Source: an uncultured Clostridia bacterium (GTDB lineage: Bacteria; Bacillota; Clostridia; UBA1381). Taken from it: 64,000 bases of DNA. Made by a program: the position numbers and the translations under genes. The notes beneath the pieces are model-generated. The model made no database searches and had not been told where the DNA came from. It saw only the letters and a program-made list of their open reading frames with translations. Shown here one piece after another: positions 17,684 through 25,323 of this stretch. The stretch is taken from positions 1-64,000 of the forward strand of contig CANQJC010000005.1 of NCBI GenBank assembly GCA_947624165.1, given 5' to 3'. The number at the start of each line of letters is the position of its first letter. The stretch's first letter is position 1.

Positions 17684-18946
17684 ATGTACGATGTAAAAAA
17701 AGGCTATGAAGTAGCCAAGGAATACTATGCTCAGTACGGCATTGACGTGGACAAGGTAATTGAGATATGCGACCAAACTCCGATTTCAATGCATTGTTGG
17801 CAGGGTGACGACGTTCTCGGCTTTGAAAAAAGAGAGGGAGGACTTACCGGCGGTATCCAGACCACCGGCGACTATCCCGGCAGAGCGAGAAACGCCGAGG
17901 AGCTCAGAGCCGATATCGAAAAGGCGATGGAATTTATTCCCGGCGAATTAAAGGTCAACCTTCACGCAAGCTACCTTGAAGCCGACGAATTTGTAGACAG
18001 AAACGAGATCGAACCGAAGCACTTTGAAAAATGGGTAAACTGGGCGGTCGACAAAGGCGTGGGTCTTGATTTTAACCCGACGTATTTCTCGCACCCCAAG
18101 AGCGAGAAGGCAACTCTTTCCTCGTCCGACGAGAGCATCAGAAAATTCTGGGTAGAGCACGGAATCAGAGTTCGCCGTATAGCCGAATATTTCTATAAGA
18201 AAACGGGCAAGGTATGTGCGATCAACCACTGGACTCCCGACGGCGACAAGGAATTTCCCGTTGACACGCTCACTCCGAGACTTCAGTTGAAGAAATCGTA
18301 TGACGAAATTTTTGAAGCCACCAAAGACGTTGAGGGCGTAATGGACGGTATCGAATCAAAGGTATTCGGTATCGGCGCGGAAAGCTTCACGGCGGGTTCT
18401 CATGAATTTTGCATGGGCTATGTAATGTCGAAACAGAGCGACCATATCATCATGACGCTCGACAACGGACATTATCACCCGACGGAAATGGTATCCGCAA
18501 AGCTCGGCGCGGTGTTCGCTTTCTCAAAGAAGGTGCTTCTCCACGTAACGCGTCCCATAAGATGGGACAGCGACCACGTTGTCGGCTTTGACGACGAGAC
18601 AAAGGCGATAATGGAGGAGCTTGTCAGACTTGGTAAGCTTCAGGATACATACATCGCGACAGACTTCTTCGACGCTTCGATAAACAGAATCGCGGCGTGG
18701 GTTATCGGTATGAGAAACACAAGAAAGGCTCTTATGGCCGCGCTTCTCCAGCCGAACGACGATATGAAGAAGCTCGAAGCCGACGGCGACGTTTCCGGCA
18801 GACTTGCCTACACGCAGGAATTTAAAGCCGCTCCGTTCTCGCTCGTATGGGATTATTACTGCGACAAGACGGGTAAGGGAGTAGGACTTTCATGGCTTGA
18901 CGAGGTACGCAAGTACGAAAAAGACGTTTTGCTGAAGAGAAATTAA
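17684..18946 (+). CDS. rhaA: L-rhamnose isomerase
   Basis: The 420-aa protein is full length for RhaA, which converts L-rhamnose to L-rhamnulose. Recognisable segments are the start (YGIDVDKVIE), MHCWQGDDV, KVNLHASY, GLDFNPTYFSHP, and the metal-site region LDNGHYHPTEMVSAKLG. AAAGGCGG precedes the ATG. It stands alone with its own promoter and terminator; no kinase (rhaB) or aldolase (rhaD) gene is in the window. A rhamnose-type binding protein occurs at 433. Confidence 0.95.
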   Translation: MYDVKKGYEVAKEYYAQYGIDVDKVIEICDQTPISMHCWQGDDVLGFEKREGGLTGGIQTTGDYPGRARNAEELRADIEKAMEFIPGELKVNLHASYLEADEFVDRNEIEPKHFEKWVNWAVDKGVGLDFNPTYFSHPKSEKATLSSSDESIRKFWVEHGIRVRRIAEYFYKKTGKVCAINHWTPDGDKEFPVDTLTPRLQLKKSYDEIFEATKDVEGVMDGIESKVFGIGAESFTAGSHEFCMGYVMSKQSDHIIMTLDNGHYHPTEMVSAKLGAVFAFSKKVLLHVTRPIRWDSDHVVGFDDETKAIMEELVRLGKLQDTYIATDFFDASINRIAAWVIGMRNTRKALMAALLQPNDDMKKLEADGDVSGRLAYTQEFKAAPFSLVWDYYCDKTGKGVGLSWLDEVRKYEKDVLLKRN

Positions 18947-18954
18947 AACACAAA

Positions 18955-18987
18955 AAAACGGAGCGCATTCCCGCGCCCCGTTTTTTT
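18955..18987 (+). terminator. terminator after rhaA
   Basis: AAAACGGAGCGC pairs with GCGCCCCGTTTT (one mismatch), then a T-run. A second GC-rich hairpin (GGCGGCGGCATAAGCCGCCG, 18999-19018) sits beyond it and may serve the convergent 3D-protein gene. Confidence 0.8.
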
Positions 18988-19051
18988 AATGCGAAACGGG
19001 CGGCGGCATAAGCCGCCGACCCGTTCCGAATAATTGGGTTATGAAGATTTT

Positions 19052-20161
19052 TTATTCAAGCACGTACACGACGCAGCTTCTTCTGCCGAAACCGAACGCA
19101 TTATCGGGATAACACAGGTCGATCCTGTTACCCTTGATCGCGCCGCCCGTATCCTCCGCGCTTGCGACGCCGTAGCTCCAGGAGCCGTCGGGCGCGGTAA
19201 CGTAAACCTTGGAACCGAGCGGGATAACGTTCGGATCCACCGCGACGATCCCGTATCGAAGCGAGCTGCCCATCGCCGAAACGGCATAGCCGCCGTTTTC
19301 CGAGTGAGACGTTGAATAAGCCGTCGCGGTCATCGTTATTTTCCTTTTGTATTTATAGCCGTTTATGCTGCCGCCGTCGTCGCTGACGTCAGCCGAGCTT
19401 TTCGGCTCGGGAGTCGGCACGGCGGTGCCTTTTGCGATTACTTTATTGCGCGGCTCGGACGCGACGCTTTCTCCGAGCACCGTGCGTTCAACCTCCTGCC
19501 CGTCCTGATATGTGATCCTGTTTTGGATCTCCTTAACGCCGTCCTCGCCCTCGTCGATGACCTTTTCCTGTCCCTGCGGCAAATCGGGATCGTCTACATA
19601 TTCGACGTCTCTCTCGATAGTTTCCGTCGTAACCTCATCCTCAAGATTTATCGACACAAGCTCTATCGTGTCCCCGTCGGAATTTATGCGGTCAAGCTCT
19701 CCCGGTATGTACCCCGCCTCGACGAGTGCCTCCTTTGCGTCGGCTTTTGTGACGGTGACCGTGTTTTCGTAATCTCCCGCTTTGATTTTCACACGCTTGC
19801 CGCGTGTGATAACAATATCGTCCTTGTCGGAAATAGGCTTATGCACCGAAACATTTAATCTATCCGTTTCCGATATGTCAAGCCCGCGCTCCTCGAGAAC
19901 GTCCTCGACGCTTTCGCTGCGCGTTCTTACCTTCTGCGTTTCTTTAAGCCCCGTGAACTCGTTTATTTCCGTTATGGTAATTTCCTTCGCGGAAACGCCG
20001 TACACGGTGCATAACGCTGTAACGGTTATGACCGCAGCTGACGATAACGCGATTATCGCTTTTGTGCGCCGCGCTTTCTTCTTCGCCGCGCGCCGCGCGA
20101 TATGCTCCTTACGCATTTCGTCGAGCAGCTCTCGTTTAGATTTCTTTTCCTGTGTAGTCAT
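19052..20161 (-). CDS. G5 and 3D domain cell-wall protein (YabE/Rpf-like)
   Basis: The 369-aa protein has a basic cytoplasmic start, one membrane anchor/signal segment (about residues 34-56), and DUF348-type ubiquitin-like repeats (about 58-190). A G5 domain follows (about 170-245, VERDVEYVDDPDLPQGQEKVIDEGEDG), then a Pro/Ser linker. The C-terminal 3D domain (about 270-369) has the three Asp residues of the motif (EDTGGAIKGNRIDLCYPD). Family members are secreted lytic transglycosylase-like enzymes that act on peptidoglycan. It is driven by a strong promoter with a perfect WalR-type box upstream, as expected for a wall-metabolism gene. Confidence 0.9.
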   Translation of the reverse strand: MTTQEKKSKRELLDEMRKEHIARRAAKKKARRTKAIIALSSAAVITVTALCTVYGVSAKEITITEINEFTGLKETQKVRTRSESVEDVLEERGLDISETDRLNVSVHKPISDKDDIVITRGKRVKIKAGDYENTVTVTKADAKEALVEAGYIPGELDRINSDGDTIELVSINLEDEVTTETIERDVEYVDDPDLPQGQEKVIDEGEDGVKEIQNRITYQDGQEVERTVLGESVASEPRNKVIAKGTAVPTPEPKSSADVSDDGGSINGYKYKRKITMTATAYSTSHSENGGYAVSAMGSSLRYGIVAVDPNVIPLGSKVYVTAPDGSWSYGVASAEDTGGAIKGNRIDLCYPDNAFGFGRRSCVVYVLE

Positions 20162-20443
20162 AAAAAGTTAATCCCCTTTCATTACTCGAAGCACAGTATA
20201 CTACAAAAATGTTACAATGTCAATAGTTTTATTACAATTTGATTACAAAAAAATTTCAAATATTTCAAAACTAACTTTTTTTGCCATTTATGCTTCCATT
20301 TATTACTATTTATATGCATATAATTTACAATATATTACATAAAAAGTAAAATAATCCGATGAATTGTCATTTACAATTCATGTATAGCGGGGAAGAGCTT
20401 CGGAAATAATAGGTAACAAAAGAAAGAATACGGAGTTGTATGT
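20162..20443. other. 282-nt divergent intergenic region
   Basis: Besides the WalR-controlled minus-strand promoter it holds an AT-rich block and a perfect 9-bp inverted repeat, ATGAATTGT-cattt-ACAATTCAT (20359-20381), about 60 nt upstream of the next gene. There is no T-run, so the inverted repeat looks like an operator rather than a terminator. Confidence 0.55.
20195..20247 (-). promoter_or_regulatory. promoter with perfect WalR (YycF) box, G5/3D gene
   Basis: Minus strand: TGTAAT-CAAAT-TGTAAT (20247 to 20231), a perfect direct repeat with 5-nt spacer, then TTGACA (20223-20218), 17 nt, TATACT (20200-20195). The box ends 7 nt upstream of the -35. The WalR consensus is TGTWAH-N5-TGTWAH, and known targets include 3D-domain wall hydrolases such as YocH. 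Confidence 0.8.
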
Positions 20444-20713
20444 ATGAAGGAATTAACAAAAAAGGTCGTAATACTCAATAATTTTACTTCGCCCTACGTC
20501 AGCCAGGCGATAATCGTCCTGAGAGACTGTAATCCGAAGCTTGAAGGCAAGGCGGTCGCCGACGCGGAGCAGATAGTGAGCCGATATATCGAGAAAATAC
20601 AAAAAGACGGACGACCCGTAAAGACCGTCCGTAAAAAACCGCGCGTATTAAAATTTTTGATTGGTTTAACCTTGACGGCTCTGCTGTGCGCCGCCGTCAA
20701 AAGCTTGATTTAA
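20444..20713 (+). CDS. small protein with C-terminal membrane anchor, unknown function
   Basis: The 89-aa protein has a soluble N-terminal part with helix-rich sequence (YVSQAIIVLRDCNPKL, AEQIVSRYIEKI), then a basic stretch (TVRKKPRVLK), then one hydrophobic segment (about residues 71-86). I do not recognise the family. The topology suggests a cytoplasmic domain tethered by its tail. ATG 20444 follows CGGAG. Its stop overlaps the stop of the convergent zinc-ribbon gene (TTAA at 20710-20713), so the two messages are complementary at their ends. Confidence 0.65.
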   Translation: MKELTKKVVILNNFTSPYVSQAIIVLRDCNPKLEGKAVADAEQIVSRYIEKIQKDGRPVKTVRKKPRVLKFLIGLTLTALLCAAVKSLI

Positions 20714-21492
20714 TTGAAATTCGCGTCTATGTAGTTTATATAATCTTTGTATTTTGAAGCCGCCGTCGACGCTGCGTCGTATGTGAAATCGTAGTAAACG
20801 GAAAGTCCGTTCCTTACGATACACTTTCTGTGATACACCTTACCGTTTACCTCTGCGGTGATAGAATACCATTCGCTTGCAGCGTGCATTTCGGGATCGC
20901 CGGTCGCGCCTATCTGCGCCATGTACTCCTTCATCATGTCCTTCGGCTCGCCGATTTTCGTGTCCTGAGCTATGATCATTCCCGCGCCGCCCAGCGTGTC
21001 CGTAAGGTTGATTTTTTCGCTGCCGCTCGTCGTGTTTGAACGGAACGACGAGGGATAGGGACATGTAATGTTCGCCACAGTCACCTGCGAATAGCCGTCC
21101 TTGAGAGACTGTCCTCCCGCCGACGGAGACGCGCTCGGTACGGGCGACGCGACGACCGCCGACGGCGCGGCGGTATTTACCGCTGCCGATTCCGTGTTGT
21201 TGTCGGGGAACATATTATATCCTATAAGTACGCTTGCCGCCGCTATAAGTACAATTATTATCACAAATATGAAAGCATGGCTCTTGCTTTTTATTCTTTC
21301 CTTGCTGCGCGCTTGCTTCGCTTCCTTCTCGGCAAGACGCTTTTTTCTGTTTAATCGCTCGGCTTTCAGCTCCTCGATCTCGCGCTGGCGCGCGTCCCTG
21401 CTGCTTTCGCGGTTTTTTCTGACCGATTGACCGCATCTGTCGCAGTATCTCATACCTTCCTTGAGCTGTCTGCCGCAATTCTTGCAGTACAT
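20710..21492 (-). CDS. zinc-ribbon membrane protein with extracytoplasmic domain
   Basis: The 260-aa protein begins with a zinc ribbon (CKNCGRQL...CDRCGQ, four Cys), then a long charged coiled-coil region (about residues 25-70). One membrane segment follows (about 73-95), a Ser/Pro/Ala linker (about 105-130), and an extracytoplasmic domain of about 130 residues with no motif I recognise. Topology suggests inside-to-outside signalling or anchoring. A perfect WalR-type box lies upstream of its promoter, placing it with wall-homeostasis genes. It converges on the small gene at 20444 with a 4-nt overlap of stops. Confidence 0.75.
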   Translation of the reverse strand: MYCKNCGRQLKEGMRYCDRCGQSVRKNRESSRDARQREIEELKAERLNRKKRLAEKEAKQARSKERIKSKSHAFIFVIIIVLIAAASVLIGYNMFPDNNTESAAVNTAAPSAVVASPVPSASPSAGGQSLKDGYSQVTVANITCPYPSSFRSNTTSGSEKINLTDTLGGAGMIIAQDTKIGEPKDMMKEYMAQIGATGDPEMHAASEWYSITAEVNGKVYHRKCIVRNGLSVYYDFTYDAASTAASKYKDYINYIDANFN

Positions 21493-21521
21493 AAAACCCC
21501 TCCGGATATTAGTCTAATATG

Positions 21522-21584
21522 ATTATACTATATATTGTAGTCAATTGCAAGTAATTTTCGTAATTTTATTACATATAGATTACA
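21522..21584 (-). promoter_or_regulatory. promoter with perfect WalR (YycF) box, zinc-ribbon gene
   Basis: Minus strand: TGTAAT-CTATA-TGTAAT (21584 to 21568), then TTGCAA (21550-21545), 17 nt, TATAAT (21527-21522). The box ends 17 nt before the -35, exactly 10 nt further than in the G5/3D promoter, which keeps the same face of the helix. Confidence 0.78.
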
Positions 21585-21698
21585 AAAAACAATATAGACA
21601 TGAAATATTTGTAACAATAATGCAATATACGTCATGTAAAAATACGTCGCGCCGATAGCGCAAGCCGTATATTCCGCTGCGGAGGAAGGACGAAAATT

Positions 21699-21727
21699 AA
21701 AAACGCCGGTACAAAACCGGCGTTTTT
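21699..21727. terminator. terminator at the left end of the phage-derived operon
   Basis: AAAAACGCCGGT pairs perfectly with ACCGGCGTTTTT over a 5-nt loop. It ends the leftward structural/lysis operon after the amidase and can act in both directions. Confidence 0.85.
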
Positions 21728-21732
21728 AAGTA

Positions 21733-22518
21733 TCAACCGAGCTTTGAAAGGCGGTATAACAAAACGCACGTCCAAAGCTTATGCTCATCGAGATTAAGTC
21801 CGTTTCCGTCCCCTGCGACTATCCCGTTGTCCGCGCACCACTTGACCGCTTCGCGCGCCCATTCGGGCATATTCGCGTCCACGTAATTATAAATCATTTT
21901 CGGTTTTTTTATCTCGTTTTCGAGCGCGGTGATTTTTTGCCCGTTTGCTTCGATAAGCCTTTTTAACTCCTCGTATTTGTCCATGCCTATATCCTCCTTT
22001 CCGCCGCCGGTTATCGCGCGGCATATCGCGTCCGCGACCGTTTCCGCGCCGATTTTTTTATACAGCTGTGCGTCCGCGGCCGAATCGACAAAGCACGTTT
22101 CCACGAGTATGGCGCGCGCGGCGGTATGGCGTATTACGTACAGGTTGGAGCCGTCTTTCACACCTCTGTCCGTAAATCCCAGCGCAGCCATGTTTTCACA
22201 TACGCGCTTTGCTTCGGTGTGCTTTTGCGCGTTATACGTAAACGTTTCCGTACCGTGACCGCCCCCGCTGTTGAAATGTATTGATACGAATAAATCGAGC
22301 GGCTGCGCGTTCGCGAGAGCGCATATTTCCGCAAGATTCGCGCTTGTCGTCGCCGCGCGGTCGTTTGTACAGTCCACGACCGTATGGCCGTTTTTTCTCA
22401 ATTGATCCATGAGCGCGCGTCCGACGTTTCTTGTTTCCGTGCTTTCGTCCATTATACCGACCGCGCCGCATCCCGGCGTGCCGGAAACGGTGTGTCCGCA
22501 GTTTATTCCGATTATCAT
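21733..22518 (-). CDS. phage N-acetylmuramoyl-L-alanine amidase (endolysin)
   Basis: The 261-aa protein has an Amidase_3 domain (about residues 1-170) with zinc ligands and catalytic residues in order: INCGH, TETRNVG, SIHFNSGGG, and ILVETCF. A short coiled-coil linker follows. The C-terminal module (MPEWAREAVKWCADNGIVAGDGNG) resembles an S-layer-homology half-repeat and probably binds the wall. It cleaves the bond between MurNAc and L-Ala at lysis. ATG 22518 is preceded by GGGAG at 8 nt; the GTG at 22527 overlaps that site. It is the last gene of the leftward operon, directly after the holin. Confidence 0.92.
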   Translation of the reverse strand: MIIGINCGHTVSGTPGCGAVGIMDESTETRNVGRALMDQLRKNGHTVVDCTNDRAATTSANLAEICALANAQPLDLFVSIHFNSGGGHGTETFTYNAQKHTEAKRVCENMAALGFTDRGVKDGSNLYVIRHTAARAILVETCFVDSAADAQLYKKIGAETVADAICRAITGGGKEDIGMDKYEELKRLIEANGQKITALENEIKKPKMIYNYVDANMPEWAREAVKWCADNGIVAGDGNGLNLDEHKLWTCVLLYRLSKLG

Positions 22519-22632
22519 ATTCGTCACTCCCTTGATAAAGATTTAATAAACGTCCTCCCGCCCGAAAAGGGCGGGGGGACATTTTGACGCTTACTGCGCC
22601 GCCGATTGCTTTATTTATACGGCGGCGCGGAT

Positions 22633-23031
22633 TTATGAGTCGCCGCCGTCTCTGAGCTGCAAAAGAATATTTTTCATCTCCGGCGGCATCTTCGGCGACA
22701 CCGCCGCTATATTCTCAAGCACCGAGATCGCTTCGTTTGCTATGTAAAACATGATCACGGTTTCTCTCAAAGCCTCCGCGCCCGTAATGCTCCGTATCAC
22801 GTTTGCAAGCGCGACGGTCACGAGTATAATGATTTTTTTCAGTATTCCTTTATATCCTATTTCGCTTGACATTCTTTTTTGATACACGGCTTTTATTATC
22901 CCCGTCATGTAATCCATGACCATGACGGCTGTCAACGCTTTAACGCCCGCGTCCCACTGACCGAACGCCGCGGCGGCCGTGCCGCATATCACTCCGAAGA
23001 ATATGCTTACGGTGTTGAAAAGCTTTTCCAT
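22633..23031 (-). CDS. phage holin (toxin-secretion/phage-lysis holin family)
   Basis: The 132-aa membrane protein has about three hydrophobic segments (residues 5-25, 31-48, 68-85) plus a weaker fourth, and the family-typical VMDYMTGIIKAV...GYKGILKKI core. It forms the membrane lesion that lets the amidase reach the wall. GGAGG lies 7 nt before the ATG. The 114-nt gap to the amidase contains GC-rich hairpins. Confidence 0.92.
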   Translation of the reverse strand: MEKLFNTVSIFFGVICGTAAAAFGQWDAGVKALTAVMVMDYMTGIIKAVYQKRMSSEIGYKGILKKIIILVTVALANVIRSITGAEALRETVIMFYIANEAISVLENIAAVSPKMPPEMKNILLQLRDGGDS

Positions 23032-23052
23032 GACGTTACCTCCCTCCGTACC

Positions 23053-24462
23053 TTATTGCGTCGCTATTTTTCTGCCGTTCAGAACAACGCTGCCGTCCGC
23101 GTCCAAGCCGATAACGTTGTTTCCCATATATATCGCGTTCGGATGTACGTTCCCCGTAAAACGCATATGTCCGTCGCTGTCGAACGATATCGCAGCGGAG
23201 TTTTTTCTGTCCGTAACGCTGAACTCAAACAGACCGTCTTTGTTACCGATAAGAACCTTTGTTGCCCCGCTGCTTTTCACGGTCATCAGATCCGATATAA
23301 TGGAGATCGACCCGTTGCCCGTCACGACGGACATACCCGAGTTTTTAAACGTGCCTTTAACGGAACCGGCGCACAGGTCGCCGCCCCTCGTCGTTACCCT
23401 GCCGTAACGATGCGTCGCCGAACTGATTTGACTGAGGTAAAAAAATAAGTCCTTTTTTACTCTGCCTATTGAAATGACCGTGTTGTTCGGCTGATAAGGA
23501 TAATATTCCATACGTATCACGCGTTCCGATATGACCGCGCCGTTGTCGCATATGTCCACCCTGTCGCCGATACTCAATTTTTCGCCGCTGTATTCGGCGA
23601 GCTTTGATATGTCTGCATACGTACCCGTAATATTTACGGACGGAACGTCTATGCGGTTTTCATTTTCGGAGCTGAACTCCCATTCCGCGCGCTCGAGTAT
23701 TCCTTCGGGATCCGTATAATCGGAGTAATTGCGGTAACCGCACCGTATGCCGTACACGGACTTCATCGGACTGTCGATAAACTGCGTGCCGCCGTTTACG
23801 CTTCCTATATGCGCGTCGTCCGCGCCGTAAGGATAAAGACGCGTAACGATATCCGTTATGTCCCGTTCGATTTGAATGTCGTACATGTTTTTTGTAACGT
23901 CGAGACGTACCCTTGTGTCGGAACCGATACGATCCACAAGCGCGATTTTATAATTGTCGGCGTACAGCTCGCCCTTTCCGCAGCTTTCCGTTATGTCCTT
24001 TACCACGTCGAACGGATTTGTTTTGTCTGTCGAGAAATAGTCGATCAGAAATCCGTCGTGGTCTATGCTTTTCATTCCCAACGCTTCGATCTCTTTGTCG
24101 CTCATTATCGTGAACGGCGTGCCGGAAAACGCTTTTTTCAAAACCTGCGACGGCTTCACGCCCATCATGTCGGGTATATTCTGAATATGTACCGACGGCG
24201 CGTCGGCGTTGTAAACATGGCTGCATTCTGCGGTGTATACGCCTTCGCCCCCGATATTTTTTGTGAGCTTCATTATTCTGTATGCCGCTCCCTCGCACAC
24301 GACGATTTTGTTTTCCGCAAGCATATCCGCGGAATGTGACGGACACGTGAACGTCAACATTCTGTCTCCGTTTATCTCCTGCGTCACCTTCACGTCGGAC
24401 GCGTTCGGTATGGGTATTCCTTTCTCAAACGTTTTGCTGTTATATTCAAAAAGCTTCAGCAT
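23053..24462 (-). CDS. phage tail-associated protein (Tal/prophage endopeptidase-tail family)
   Basis: The 469-aa protein begins LKLFEYNSKTFEKG and contains a long N-terminal baseplate-hub region typical of Gram-positive siphophage Tal proteins (gp27-like, with ECSHVYNAD and PFDVVKDITE segments). The C-terminus is a short repeat-poor tip and lacks long fibre repeats. It presumably caps the tail tip. I chose ATG 24462 over GTG 24477, which overlaps the upstream stop. The context Dit-Tal-holin is standard. No receptor-binding or fibre gene follows, which is unusual for a functional phage. Confidence 0.8.
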   Translation of the reverse strand: MLKLFEYNSKTFEKGIPIPNASDVKVTQEINGDRMLTFTCPSHSADMLAENKIVVCEGAAYRIMKLTKNIGGEGVYTAECSHVYNADAPSVHIQNIPDMMGVKPSQVLKKAFSGTPFTIMSDKEIEALGMKSIDHDGFLIDYFSTDKTNPFDVVKDITESCGKGELYADNYKIALVDRIGSDTRVRLDVTKNMYDIQIERDITDIVTRLYPYGADDAHIGSVNGGTQFIDSPMKSVYGIRCGYRNYSDYTDPEGILERAEWEFSSENENRIDVPSVNITGTYADISKLAEYSGEKLSIGDRVDICDNGAVISERVIRMEYYPYQPNNTVISIGRVKKDLFFYLSQISSATHRYGRVTTRGGDLCAGSVKGTFKNSGMSVVTGNGSISIISDLMTVKSSGATKVLIGNKDGLFEFSVTDRKNSAAISFDSDGHMRFTGNVHPNAIYMGNNVIGLDADGSVVLNGRKIATQ

Positions 24463-24467
24463 ACCTC

Positions 24468-25310
24468 TCACCCCCAATCTATCGTCGCGGGCGTTGCGTT
24501 ATACACAAACTGCGGAGTAAACGAAAAGCTTATCGACAATTTGTCGGCGGCGGAATGACCGACGGTGATTTTGTTGCAGCCCTGCTCAAATTCAAAAAAA
24601 TCCCCGTATACGGACAGCATTTTGCCGTTTCCGTCCGTAACGGTCTGACGTTCGAAGTCCACCAGCGCGGTGCCTGTCAGCTCGTACCCGATGGATCTGT
24701 CTCCCATATTGAGACTTGTTCTTCCGCGCGAATTTTCTATTCTGACGAGCGGACGCGCGGGACGGTCCCCGTAATTAAAAAATTCTATAACGTCGCCGTT
24801 TTTCGCTTCAAAGTTATATTTTTCGTCAATGCCTATCGGTATCGACGATTCGAGAAGCACGCCCGGCGAATCGAGCAAGATCCCCTCCTCGCCGGAAAAT
24901 ATGAACGAAGCGAACGGCTTGACGCGAAACGACGCTTCCAGCGACGCGTTTTTACCGCCGTGTTCCGGCATATAAATAATTTCATCGCTTATTTTTGCGT
25001 CCCACTTCAAATACGGCATATCGTCGAATATAAGCTCCCCGCCGCCCATGAGCCACAGCGCGATCGCGCCGAGCTTATCCTGAAGCGCGGAAAGATTGTC
25101 GGCGTACACGCCGAGTATCACGGTAAAAGTACGGTCGTAATAAAATTCGCGTCCGAACGGATTGGCGGCTGAAAAATCATATTCGCCGTCGCGGCACGCC
25201 AAATCCGCGCTTACGCGTTTGACCTCGGGACGTATCGGACGCGACCGTGTTTTCACGGTCACGCCGAAATCCGAGGAATGACGGTCTTTAAAAGTAAATC
25301 CGTTTCTCAA
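24468..25310 (-). CDS. phage distal tail protein (Dit-like)
   Basis: The 280-aa protein starts with the Dit pattern (RNGFTFKDRHSSDFGVTV) and has an N-terminal ring-forming domain (to about residue 130) and a C-terminal galectin-like part. The start is TTG 25310: AAGGAGG lies 8 nt upstream, overlapping the tape-measure stop. The track start (25382) would extend 58 nt into the preceding gene. It joins the tail tube to the Tal hub. Confidence 0.8.
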   Translation of the reverse strand: MRNGFTFKDRHSSDFGVTVKTRSRPIRPEVKRVSADLACRDGEYDFSAANPFGREFYYDRTFTVILGVYADNLSALQDKLGAIALWLMGGGELIFDDMPYLKWDAKISDEIIYMPEHGGKNASLEASFRVKPFASFIFSGEEGILLDSPGVLLESSIPIGIDEKYNFEAKNGDVIEFFNYGDRPARPLVRIENSRGRTSLNMGDRSIGYELTGTALVDFERQTVTDGNGKMLSVYGDFFEFEQGCNKITVGHSAADKLSISFSFTPQFVYNATPATIDWG

Positions 25311-25323
25311 ATCCGATTCCTCC

